A stretch of DNA of 10,493 nucleotides from Propionibacteriaceae bacterium (GCA_030450535.1 JAKDIK010000060.1:1-10493); one strand, 5' to 3'; counted from the stretch's first letter, positions 1 to 6,866 are shown. The notes: a model not told the origin generated them from the sequence alone. Translations and numbers: made by a program.

Positions 1-20
1 ACCATGAACCCGGAGCAACC

Positions 21-1556
21 ATGAAGACGACCGCCGGCCTTGCGGACCTCGCCCTGGGGGCGCTGCGGCGTCTTGGCGTCGACCGCGAACGCATCGAGGG
101 GCTCGCGGATGGCCAGCCGCCGCGTCCGACACTGGCTGCGCGCAGCCCGATCACGGGGGGCGAACTGTGCGGCGTCCGCGCCGATGATGCCGACGCCGTG
201 GCCGCCGCCGTGACGGCGGCGTCCGAGGCGTTCGGAGTGTGGCGCGAGACGCCCGCGCCGGTCCGTGGCGCTCTGGTGAAGCGTCTGGGCGAACTGCTGG
301 TCGAGCACCAGGAGGATCTCGCGGCGCTGGTGAGCATCGAAGCGGGCAAGATCCACTCCGAGGCGCTCGGCGAGGTGCAGGAGATGATCGACATCTGCGA
401 CTTCGCCGTCGGGCTCAGCCGGCAGCTCTACGGGCGCACGATGCCGTCCGAGCGCGCCGGGCACCGCCTGCAGGAGACGTGGCAGCCGCTCGGGGTGGTG
501 GGCGTGATCAGCGCGTTCAACTTCCCGGTGGCGGTCTGGTCGTGGAACACCGCGGTCGCGCTGGTCTGCGGCGACCCGGTGGTGTGGAAGCCGTCGGAGC
601 TGACGCCGCTGTGTGCGCTCGGCTGCGACGCCCTGCTGCAGCGGGCGATGCGGGAGCGGGAGGCGCCCGCCGGGCTGCACGCGGTGGTGCTGGGCGCGCG
701 CGAGGTGGGCGAGGCGCTCGTGGACGACGCCCGCGTGGCGCTGGTGTCGGCGACGGGTTCGACCCGGATGGGCCGCGAGGTCGGCCCGCGCGTGGCGGCC
801 CGGTTCGGACGATCGCTGCTGGAGCTCGGCGGCAACAACGCCGTGATCGTGACGCCGTCGGCCGACCTGGAGCAGGCGGTCAGCTCCATCGTGTTCGGTG
901 CGGCCGGGACGGCGGGCCAGCGGTGCACGTCGACGCGGCGGCTGCTGGTGCACGCATCGGTGGCCGACGAGGTGGTCGCGAAGGTGACGAGGGGGTTCGC
1001 GTCGCTGCCCGCCGGTGATCCGTTCGAGGACGGCGTGCTGCTCGGTCCGCTGGTGAACGAGGCCGCGTACGAGGCCATGCAGGCCGCTCTGGAACAGGCC
1101 CGCGGTGTCGGCGGCGAGGTCATCGGCGGGGAGCGGATCGACGTCGGCGCCGACGGGTTCTGGGTGCGGCCCGCGCTGGTCCGGCTGCCGGCGCAGACCG
1201 GACCGATGCTGACGGAGACGTTCGCGCCCATCCTGTACGTCGTGACCTACCAGGACTTCGACGAGGCGCTTGCGCTGCACAACTGCGTCCCGCAGGGGTT
1301 GTCGTCCGGGCTGTTCAGCAATGACGTGCGGGAGGCAGAGCGCTACCTGGGGCCCTCCGGCGCGGACACCGGGATCGCGAACGTGAACGCGGGGACGTCC
1401 GGTGCCGAGATCGGCGGCGCGTTCGGTGGTGAGAAGGAGACCGGCGGTGGCCGCGAGTCCGGGTCGGACGCCTGGCGCGCCTACATGCGACGGGCGACGA
1501 ACACGATCAACTATTCGGCAGCGGTGCAACTCGCCCAGGGCGTCGCCTTCGGCTGA
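21..1556 (+). CDS. ALDH7-family semialdehyde dehydrogenase (alpha-aminoadipate/piperideine-6-carboxylate type)
   Basis: This NAD(P)-dependent dehydrogenase of 511 residues probably oxidises an amino-acid-derived semialdehyde, most likely alpha-aminoadipic semialdehyde in lysine breakdown, in the cytoplasm. Visible ALDH landmarks are the SAFNFPVA segment with catalytic Asn167, WKPSE with cofactor Lys190, GSTRMG at 246-251 in the Rossmann fold, general-base Glu268 in LLELGGNN, nucleophile Cys302 in GQRCTS, and TETFAPIL near 398-405. The C-terminal stretch from NAGTSGAEIGG to SDAWRAYMRR (about 456-491) is the signature of the ALDH7/antiquitin group, and the length matches that group. The ATG has GGAG five bases upstream. 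In another frame TGA overlaps this ATG (ATGA), so a coupled upstream gene is possible; lysine aminotransferase would fit but is not visible. The last 50 bp overlap the convergent acyltransferase gene. The family call is firm; the exact substrate is inferred. Confidence 0.93.
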   Translation: MKTTAGLADLALGALRRLGVDRERIEGLADGQPPRPTLAARSPITGGELCGVRADDADAVAAAVTAASEAFGVWRETPAPVRGALVKRLGELLVEHQEDLAALVSIEAGKIHSEALGEVQEMIDICDFAVGLSRQLYGRTMPSERAGHRLQETWQPLGVVGVISAFNFPVAVWSWNTAVALVCGDPVVWKPSELTPLCALGCDALLQRAMREREAPAGLHAVVLGAREVGEALVDDARVALVSATGSTRMGREVGPRVAARFGRSLLELGGNNAVIVTPSADLEQAVSSIVFGAAGTAGQRCTSTRRLLVHASVADEVVAKVTRGFASLPAGDPFEDGVLLGPLVNEAAYEAMQAALEQARGVGGEVIGGERIDVGADGFWVRPALVRLPAQTGPMLTETFAPILYVVTYQDFDEALALHNCVPQGLSSGLFSNDVREAERYLGPSGADTGIANVNAGTSGAEIGGAFGGEKETGGGRESGSDAWRAYMRRATNTINYSAAVQLAQGVAFG

Positions 1557-2679
1557 GACCCGGCAGCGCCGCGTCCTTCCACCCGAGCGCCGGGCGTTCG
1601 ACCAGGCGCCACGAGCAGAAGGCGACGCCGGCCGAGAGCAGAAGCGCCAGCGTGCCGAAGGCCCACATCGGCAATGCTGCGGCCACCCCTGCGGTGGTGA
1701 GCAGCGTGATGATCGGCCAGTGGTAGATGTACATGCCGTATGACAGGTCGGTGGTGGGCCCGGGCGCGAGCCACGGCGTGGAGACGGCCGCCCACAGGCA
1801 CAGATACGCGAAGGCGGCTCCGCCGGCGGGACGGTAGTCGGTGAACAGCAGCAGGCTCACCAGCGTGACGGACGCCGCGAGCAGCGCGTAGTTGCCGCGG
1901 ATGACCAGCCGATCGGCGTAGAGGTGGCCCAGGACGCCGAGCAGGAACATGAAGACGAACCTCAGGTAGAGGTCGGCGATGTCCGGGGCCCAGCCCAACT
2001 CCTGCAGCCCCAGGGCGAGACCGCTCAGGGCGGTCAGGGCGACCACCAGACCTCTGCGGGCCAGGATCCTCATGACGCCCAGGACCACCACGAGCACGTA
2101 GCAGACGAACTCGAAGTACAGCGTCCAGAGGGCGCCGTTGACCACCTGGGGATTGTCGGTTCCCGTGGGGAGCCCGGCGACGTCGAACTGGCGCATCATC
2201 AAGAAGATGTTGTTCAGGGCGAACAGCCAGGACGGGTTGTCACCGGTGAAGACCGAGCTGGGCGGCCGTCCCTCCAGGAGCGCGAGGAGCGGGGCCACGC
2301 CGAAGGAGATGAGGAGGAGCACGCACCAGAAGGCGGGCAGGATCCGCAGGGCCCGGTGCCAGAGGTAGCGGCCCACGGATCCCAGGCGCAGGAAGCTGCT
2401 GGTGATGAGGAAGCCGCTGAGCACGAAGAACGCGTCCACGGCCAGCGCGCCCACGTCGGTGACCCCGATACGGGGCTGGTTTCCGTAGGCGATCGCGCCC
2501 ACGTGTGCGATCGCGACCACGGTGGCGAGGATGAGCCGGAGCGAGTTGAGCGAGTTGCGCTTCGGACAAAACGCCACGGCGAGCGTCCTTCCCTGAGCGC
2601 GCCGCTGAACACGCCCTTGGGCACGCCCCTGGGCTCGTCGTGTTGCGGCGCGGCTGAGGCTCGGTTGGCTCTTGTGCAT
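1507..2679 (-). CDS. acyltransferase-3 family integral membrane protein
   Basis: This belongs to the acyltransferase-3 family (OafA/WecH/NodX type), which moves acyl groups such as acetyl onto extracytoplasmic carbohydrates or lipids. With the start used here (390 residues) the landmarks are the first membrane helix with candidate catalytic His59, FFVLSGFLI at 84-92, the RALRILP loop at 109-115, NGALWTLYFEF at 181-191, SYGMYIYHWP at 313-322 and VERPALGW at 360-367; about ten hydrophobic helices are expected. The start is uncertain. ATG at 2679 follows AGGGGGA closely, while GTG at 2577 has a better spaced GGAAGGA and would give 356 residues beginning just before the conserved RNSLNSLRL. The stretch between the two encodes four Arg-Ala-Gln-Gly-like repeats. 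The tail after VERPALGW is basic and runs into the 3' end of the dehydrogenase gene. Divergent from the MerR gene. The acceptor molecule cannot be told. Confidence 0.9.
   Translation of the reverse strand: MHKSQPSLSRAATRRAQGRAQGRVQRRAQGRTLAVAFCPKRNSLNSLRLILATVVAIAHVGAIAYGNQPRIGVTDVGALAVDAFFVLSGFLITSSFLRLGSVGRYLWHRALRILPAFWCVLLLISFGVAPLLALLEGRPPSSVFTGDNPSWLFALNNIFLMMRQFDVAGLPTGTDNPQVVNGALWTLYFEFVCYVLVVVLGVMRILARRGLVVALTALSGLALGLQELGWAPDIADLYLRFVFMFLLGVLGHLYADRLVIRGNYALLAASVTLVSLLLFTDYRPAGGAAFAYLCLWAAVSTPWLAPGPTTDLSYGMYIYHWPIITLLTTAGVAAALPMWAFGTLALLLSAGVAFCSWRLVERPALGWKDAALPGLSRRRRPGRVAPLPNS
2590..2637 (-). repeat. four tandem 12-bp units encoding RAQG-like tetrapeptides
   Basis: Read on the minus strand, four consecutive 12-bp units encode RAQG, RAQG, RVQR and RAQG. 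The units differ mainly at third codon positions (CGA/CGT/CGT/CGC for Arg, CAG/CAA/CAG/CAG for Gln), which fits an old duplication kept as protein. The repeat lies upstream of the conserved acyltransferase core, between the two candidate start codons. It also overlaps a long imperfect hairpin with arms 2598-2612 and 2640-2652. Confidence 0.75.
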
Positions 2680-2746
2680 CATTCCCCCTGTGAGCACGGT
2701 GATGAAGGCGTCGTGCGGGACGCGGCCGGGGGACCTCCCCGCAACC

Positions 2747-2777
2747 CTCACGTGATGTGAGAGTACCGCAGACTCTC
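2747..2777. promoter_or_regulatory. overlapping dyads, candidate operator in the divergent region
   Basis: Two inverted repeats lie side by side. CTCAC-5-GTGAG is at 2747-2761, and GAGAGT-7-ACTCTC is at 2759-2777, a perfect 6+6 dyad spanning 19 bp. A further imperfect dyad runs from 2772 to 2792 with CTCCC and GGGAAG arms. Dyads of about this size inside a promoter are typical of MerR-family operators, and a MerR gene starts 114 bp away. Which protein binds here is an inference. Confidence 0.45.
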
Positions 2778-2788
2778 CCGTTGGGGAA
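2760..2788 (-). promoter_or_regulatory. possible promoter of the acyltransferase gene
   Basis: On the minus strand a TACTCT box (2765-2760) fits the TANNNT -10 consensus and lies 17 bp downstream of TTCCCC (2788-2783), a weak -35. Transcription would start near 2753, leaving a leader of about 74 bases before the ATG at 2679. A 19-bp dyad covers the -10 box and part of the spacer. This is inferred from pattern only. Confidence 0.3.
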
Positions 2789-2890
2789 GGGTTGTTGCGG
2801 TCCTGAACCTCACGGGTCTGTGGCAGGATGTTCCCTTCGATGCTGGGCTCCCGCGTGGGGGTGGTGCACGGTCACGAGCGTGAGGCGGAT

Positions 2891-3277
2891 ATGGAGAAGG
2901 CGATGCAGATCGGCGAGGTCGCCGAGCTGACCGGTATGTCGTTTCGCACGCTGCGCCACTACGACGAGGTGGGGCTGCTGTCGCCCTCGGCCCGCAGCCA
3001 GGGCGGATTCCGCCTCTACGCACCCGAGGATCTCGATCAGCTGCTGGTGATCCGGCGGATGAAGCCGCTGGGGTTCTCCCTGGACGAGATGCTCCAGGTG
3101 CGGCTCCTCACCGAGAAGCTCAAGGCGCTGCCCGAGCCGGACGCGGACCTGCAGGCCGAACTCGACGACATGATCGCCGAGGCGCACCGGCGGCGCGAGA
3201 AGTTGGAACGCAACCTTGGGTGGGCCGACGAGTTCATCGGCATCCTCGAGGGATTCCGCGCACCCCAGGGCGACTGA
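2891..3277 (+). CDS. MerR-family transcriptional regulator, short form
   Basis: A 128-residue DNA-binding regulator. The N-terminal winged helix-turn-helix is clear: MQIGEVAELTG (5-15), RHYDEVGLL (22-30), GGFRLY (38-43) and KPLGFSLDEM (58-67). A charged helix from about 65 to 115 is the expected antiparallel dimerisation coiled coil. There is no C-terminal ligand domain and no cysteine, so thiol-based metal sensing of the MerR/CueR kind is unlikely; the signal is unknown. The start chosen has GAGG five bases upstream. An ATG at 2903 preceded by GGAGAAGG is the alternative, while extending to 2828 adds 21 residues of non-family sequence. It is divergent from the acyltransferase gene and lies 33 bp before the transporter gene, so either may be a target. 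A CGTGAG element overlaps its ribosome-binding site, which would suit autoregulation. Confidence 0.9.
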   Translation: MEKAMQIGEVAELTGMSFRTLRHYDEVGLLSPSARSQGGFRLYAPEDLDQLLVIRRMKPLGFSLDEMLQVRLLTEKLKALPEPDADLQAELDDMIAEAHRRREKLERNLGWADEFIGILEGFRAPQGD

Positions 3278-3299
3278 TCCTCTCTGCGGGGTTCGGCCG

Positions 3300-3305
3300 T
3301 AGGCT
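3300..3305 (+). promoter_or_regulatory. -10 box of a probable leaderless promoter for the TSUP transporter
   Basis: TAGGCT matches the actinobacterial TANNNT -10 consensus, and only five bases (all G) separate it from the ATG at 3311. Transcription would then begin at or next to the start codon, giving a leaderless message. No good -35 is visible. Confidence 0.5.
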
Positions 3306-3310
3306 GGGGG

Positions 3311-4066
3311 ATGCCCCGTCCCGACGATCGGAGTCGATGTCTTGTGCCCGAGCCGACCCTGGCGCTGGCCGTCGCGGCGCTCGCCGTGTTCATCGGCGCG
3401 GTCGTGCAGGGCTCGGTGGGCTTCGGGGTCGGTTTGCTGGCCGCGCCCTTCCTCATGTGGGCCGTTCCCGACGCCATGCCCGGCGCGCTCATCATGCTCG
3501 GCGGCACGATGACTCTCACGACGCTGGCCACCCATGGGCGCTGGATCGACGTCCGTGGCCTCGCCTGGGCGATGCTCGGACGCCTGCCCGGCGCCCTGGC
3601 CGGTGCCTGGCTCGTGGTCGCCGTGGCCGGGCGGACCCTCGGCTTCTTCGTCGGGGTGGCCGTCGTGGCCATGGCGGGGCTCCAGGTCACCCGCTGGGCC
3701 GTCCCGCTGGCGCCGGCGAGCCTGATCGGGGCCGGCTTCGTATCGGGCACGACCGCCACCATGTCGGGCATCGGTGGGCCGCCGCTCGCCATGGTGTACG
3801 CCCGCCAGGAGGGTCGCGTCGTGCGCGCCACCCTGTCGGCCTACTTCCTGCTCGGTTCGCTGATCTCGCTGGCAACACTGGCGGTGGTCGGTCAGCTGCA
3901 CCTGACCAGCCTGGTCACCGCCGCGACCCTGCTGCCCGCGCTCCTGCTCGGCGCGTGGGCCTCCGGTCGACTGGTGCGATGGCTCGACGACGGCCGCACC
4001 CGCGCGGCCATCCTCGCCCTCGCGGCGGCGTCCGGGCTGGTGCTCGCGATCACGAGTCTGTCCTGA
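3311..4066 (+). CDS. TauE/SafE (TSUP) family membrane transporter
   Basis: A 251-residue inner-membrane protein of the TSUP family, whose members export or import small organic or sulfur anions such as sulfite, sulfoacetate or taurine-derived compounds. About eight hydrophobic helices are seen. The two inverted halves of the family show as QGSVGFG (33-39) near the first helix and SGTTATMSGIGGPP (145-158) in the second half, the latter being the characteristic glycine-rich loop. The length is typical. ATG at 3311 sits five bases after a TAGGCT box and would be read from a leaderless message. GTG at 3344, with GGAG ten bases upstream, is the alternative and removes 11 polar residues. It follows the MerR gene by 33 bp but seems to have its own promoter. 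No sulfur-metabolism genes are nearby, so the substrate stays open. Confidence 0.88.
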   Translation: MPRPDDRSRCLVPEPTLALAVAALAVFIGAVVQGSVGFGVGLLAAPFLMWAVPDAMPGALIMLGGTMTLTTLATHGRWIDVRGLAWAMLGRLPGALAGAWLVVAVAGRTLGFFVGVAVVAMAGLQVTRWAVPLAPASLIGAGFVSGTTATMSGIGGPPLAMVYARQEGRVVRATLSAYFLLGSLISLATLAVVGQLHLTSLVTAATLLPALLLGAWASGRLVRWLDDGRTRAAILALAAASGLVLAITSLS

Positions 4067-4077
4067 GCAGAGGGCGT

Positions 4078-4083
4078 TAGGCT
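4078..4083 (+). promoter_or_regulatory. -10 box upstream of the Sde182-like gene
   Basis: TAGGCT lies 37 bp before the GTG at 4121. A start site near 4090 would leave a leader of about 30 bases carrying the purine-rich ribosome-binding sequence GAGGAGAGGA (4104-4113). The -35 is not recognisable. Confidence 0.45.
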
Positions 4084-4120
4084 CGCAGCACACCTTCAGC
4101 GCTGAGGAGAGGAACGCGCC

Positions 4121-5596
4121 GTGGACAAGCCGCGCACCATCGTCACCACCGACCCCGAGCTCGACGACCTGAACTCGATGCTGCGGTTCCTCCTCTACGC
4201 CAACGAGGTCGACATCGCCGGCCTGGTGTACGCGTCCAGCCAGTTCCACTGTGCGGGAGACCCGGACGCCGGCGTACCACCCCACCGGTGGCCGGCCCCC
4301 GGCGACCGCCTCCACATCGACGAGGCCGTGGACGCCTACGCCGCGGTGCATCACACGCTCACCGTTCACGCTGACGGCTACCCCACGCCGGACGCGCTGC
4401 GCGCCGTGATCGCCGAGGGCAACGTCAAGGTCACCGGGGAGTACGCCACCGACACCCCCGGTTCGGATCTCATCAGGGCGGCGCTGCTCGACGACGATCC
4501 CCGCCGGCTGTACGTGCAGGTGTGGGGCGGCCCCGCGACGCTGGCGAGCGCCCTGCGCTCCATCGAGACCGAGTTCTCCGGCACGGACGCCTGGGACGCC
4601 ATCGCGCGCAAGGTCTCCGACAAGCTCTTCATCACCGCCTTCTGGAAGCAGGACGCGACCTTCGACGACTACATCCGTCCCCACTGGCCCGAGGTGGAGT
4701 TCCGCGACGTGGCCACGACGACCTGGGGGTACATGACCCGCCGCGTCCTGCTGCCCGACGATCTGGCCCTCGTCTCTGAGGAGTGGACGCGCGACCACAT
4801 CTCAGCCATGGGCCCGATGGGTGCCGCCTACCGCGTGTGGGGCGACGGGAAATTCATGGCACCGGGCGACACCGAGGACTACTTCGGGCTCCAGGGCCAT
4901 TCTGCCGACGAGCTGCGCGCGCAGGGCTACCGGGTCTGGATCGATCCGCTGCCCGCCGGGGGTTTCATCTCCGAGGGCGACTCCTCCGCGTTCGCCCTGC
5001 TCGTCGACAACGGCCTCCGCGCGCACCTCCACCCCACCTGGGGCGGCTGGGGCGGCCGGCAGACGCGCAGCGACGACGACCCCCACCTGTGGACCAACCA
5101 CCTGCGCATGCCCGGGATTCCCGGGGCCGATGAGACCCCCGTGCCCGCGTCCGCCCTGGACCGCGGCCCGGACGGCGCTCCCCGGCCGGACTACGCCACT
5201 GCCCGTTGGTGGCGCTACATCCAGGCCGACTTCGCCGCCCGCCTGCGCTGGACGGTCACGCCGCAGTACGCCGAGGCCAACCACCACCCCGTCGTCACCG
5301 TCGACGGCGACCTGGATCGCACCGCCGCCGCCGGCGAACGCGTGGAGGTCGTCGCGGCGGCGTCCGATCCCGACGGGGACGCCCTCTCGGCCCGCTGGTG
5401 GGTCTACCGCGAGGCCGGCACCTACCCCGGCGAGGTGGGGCTGGAGTCCAGCTGGGGCGCCTCGGGTCTGCGGTGCGCGCTCAGCGTGCCCGCCGACGCC
5501 GAACCAGGGCAGACGATCCACCTGCTGCTCGAGGTGAGCGACGCCGGCGCGCCGCAGCTCACGCGGTGGCAACGTGTCGTCGTGACGGTCGGCTGA
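4121..5596 (+). CDS. Sde182/DUF1593-type nucleoside-hydrolase-like protein with C-terminal Ig-like domain
   Basis: This 491-residue protein matches the family named after cellulose-binding protein Sde182 (DUF1593). The N-terminal domain resembles nucleoside hydrolases. RTIVTTDPELDDLNSM (5-20) carries the Asp cluster D11, D15 and D16 that binds calcium in true nucleoside hydrolases; GLVYASSQFH (34-43) follows, and SEGDSSAFALLVDNGLR (284-300) holds a later conserved acidic site. From about 385 to the end lies a beta-rich Ig-like domain (VVTVDGDLD, ASDPDGDALSARWW). The GTG start has GAGGAGAGGA seven bases upstream. No signal peptide is present, although many relatives are secreted, so it probably acts inside the cell. 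The substrate, a nucleoside or a carbohydrate, is unproven. It stands alone with its own -10 box and converges on the GlgC-like gene 24 bp away. Confidence 0.87.
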   Translation: MDKPRTIVTTDPELDDLNSMLRFLLYANEVDIAGLVYASSQFHCAGDPDAGVPPHRWPAPGDRLHIDEAVDAYAAVHHTLTVHADGYPTPDALRAVIAEGNVKVTGEYATDTPGSDLIRAALLDDDPRRLYVQVWGGPATLASALRSIETEFSGTDAWDAIARKVSDKLFITAFWKQDATFDDYIRPHWPEVEFRDVATTTWGYMTRRVLLPDDLALVSEEWTRDHISAMGPMGAAYRVWGDGKFMAPGDTEDYFGLQGHSADELRAQGYRVWIDPLPAGGFISEGDSSAFALLVDNGLRAHLHPTWGGWGGRQTRSDDDPHLWTNHLRMPGIPGADETPVPASALDRGPDGAPRPDYATARWWRYIQADFAARLRWTVTPQYAEANHHPVVTVDGDLDRTAAAGERVEVVAAASDPDGDALSARWWVYREAGTYPGEVGLESSWGASGLRCALSVPADAEPGQTIHLLLEVSDAGAPQLTRWQRVVVTVG

Positions 5597-5623
5597 CGCC
5601 GGCCCCCGAGCCGCGGCGCCTCA
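5594..5623. terminator. possible bidirectional terminator hairpin between convergent genes
   Basis: The arms TGACGCCG (5594-5601) and CGGCG-cc-TCA (5614-5623) pair around a 12-base loop with a two-base bulge. The stop codons of both flanking genes lie in the arms. An 8-bp direct repeat GACGGTCG flanks it (5584-5591, 5624-5631). There is no T-run on either side, so this would not be a classical intrinsic terminator. Confidence 0.35.
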
Positions 5624-6859
5624 GACGGTCGTCCCGGGCTCGAGGCGGGCGCCCGCGTCCACGACCGCCCCGCGGGAGATGTGGCTGTCGCGTCCGACCA
5701 GGGTGATGTCGGCGTCGCGCGGGCGGGTGGACGCCGGTGCGGCACCCACCTGCGCGCCGCGTCCGATCACCGCTCTCTCGTCGACGATGCTGGTCCGAAC
5801 CACGGCGCCCGAGCCCACCTCGACGTCCGCGCCGAGGATGCTGTCCTCGACGTGGGCGTCCGACTCCACGATCACGCCCGGCCCCAGCACCGAGCGCACC
5901 ACCGTGCCGCGCACCACGACGCCGGGGGAGAGCAGGCTGTCGTGGACCACGCCCTGGGTGCGCACCAGGGCCGGCGGCAGGGCGGTGGTGTGCGAGAGGA
6001 TGGGATAGGCGCGGTCGGCGAACACGTCGACGCGACCCGCGAGCACGTCGCGGTGCGCGCGGTGGTATTCCTCGGGCGTGCCGAGATCGCGCCAGTAGTG
6101 CCCGATGTCGGTGGCGAACGTCCTGCCCCGCGCGACGAGCGCCGGCAGCAGGGACTCGCCGAAGTCGCCCAGCCCCGAGCTCTCTTCGCCGTTGTCGGAC
6201 GCCGCGGGCGCCAGCTCGCTGCGCAGCCGGTTGAGCTCGTCGAGCAGCACGGTGGGCTCGTAGACGAAGATCTCGGTGGCGACCGTGGTGCCCAAAGGGC
6301 TCTCAGGCTTGTAGTCGAAGCCGGTGACCCGGGCATCCGGACCCGTCTGGACCACCGCCTTCTGGGACGCCTGGGATTTCGTCACCTCGCTGGTCACGAT
6401 GGTGCACTCGGCTCCGCGCGCCAGGTGTTGGTGCACGACCGGCCGCAGGTCGAGACGGAACACGTGGTCGGCGCTCATGACGACGACGGCGTCCGCACCG
6501 AGGTGCCGGATCTGCTCGGAGATCTGCACGAGGTTGTCGGCGTTGCCGGCTGCGAAGCCGGATTCGCTGGTCGCCCGCCCCTGCTCGGGCACGACCCGGC
6601 GGTATCCGCCTCGGCTCCGGTCGAGATCCCAGGGCCGGCCGTGGTTGATGTAGGGGTCGAGGCTGGAGGCCAGGTAGGCGACCGAGACCCACACCTCCGC
6701 GATGCCGCTGTTGGCGAAGCTCGACAGGGCGAAGTCGATGAGACGGTACGATCCGGCGAACGCCAGCGCCGGCTTGGCGCGCTCGCGGGTGAGGACGTCC
6801 ATGCGGCTCCCCTTGCCCCCCGCCTGGATGATGCCGAGCACCTTCGGAAAGCCGTCCAT
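5621..6859 (-). CDS. glgC: glucose-1-phosphate adenylyltransferase family protein (GlgC-like, divergent)
   Basis: This 412-residue protein has the layout of ADP-glucose pyrophosphorylase, which makes ADP-glucose from ATP and glucose-1-phosphate for glycogen or trehalose-type glucans. The nucleotidyltransferase domain shows AGGKGSRM (13-20), RAKPA with Lys29 and YRLIDF (38-43), the GRPWDLDR segment (74-81), catalytic Asp131 in SADHVFRLD, and YWRDLGT (255-261). From about 300 onward the hexapeptide-like repeats of a left-handed beta-helix are visible. Several usually strict motifs differ: GNADNL (105-110) instead of GTADAV, FDYKP (181-185) instead of FxEKP, and VLT instead of PLT after the first loop. 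It may therefore be a second paralogue or use another sugar phosphate or nucleotide. The ATG lies seven bases after a TAGTCT box. No other glycogen gene is close. The GlgC family is sure; the exact substrate is less so. Confidence 0.85.
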   Translation of the reverse strand: MDGFPKVLGIIQAGGKGSRMDVLTRERAKPALAFAGSYRLIDFALSSFANSGIAEVWVSVAYLASSLDPYINHGRPWDLDRSRGGYRRVVPEQGRATSESGFAAGNADNLVQISEQIRHLGADAVVVMSADHVFRLDLRPVVHQHLARGAECTIVTSEVTKSQASQKAVVQTGPDARVTGFDYKPESPLGTTVATEIFVYEPTVLLDELNRLRSELAPAASDNGEESSGLGDFGESLLPALVARGRTFATDIGHYWRDLGTPEEYHRAHRDVLAGRVDVFADRAYPILSHTTALPPALVRTQGVVHDSLLSPGVVVRGTVVRSVLGPGVIVESDAHVEDSILGADVEVGSGAVVRTSIVDERAVIGRGAQVGAAPASTRPRDADITLVGRDSHISRGAVVDAGARLEPGTTV

Positions 6860-6866
6860 GGGCGCA

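Noticed and set aside
428..1231. 267-codon minus-strand frame inside the dehydrogenase gene
   Set aside because: Ser/Thr/Pro-rich shadow of a confidently assigned gene.
2828..2890. 21-residue N-terminal extension of the MerR protein
   Set aside because: The family begins at about MQIGEVA; the extension has no homologous look, and the ribosome-binding sequence precedes 2891.
2810..4798. 662-codon open frame on the minus strand
   Set aside because: It is antisense to the MerR, transporter and Sde182-like genes. Its composition (His, Gln, Gly, Arg, Glu-rich, no family motif) is that of a GC-rich shadow frame.
4802..5572. 256-codon minus-strand frame opposite the Sde182-like gene
   Set aside because: Gly/Val/Arg-rich shadow frame without a domain.
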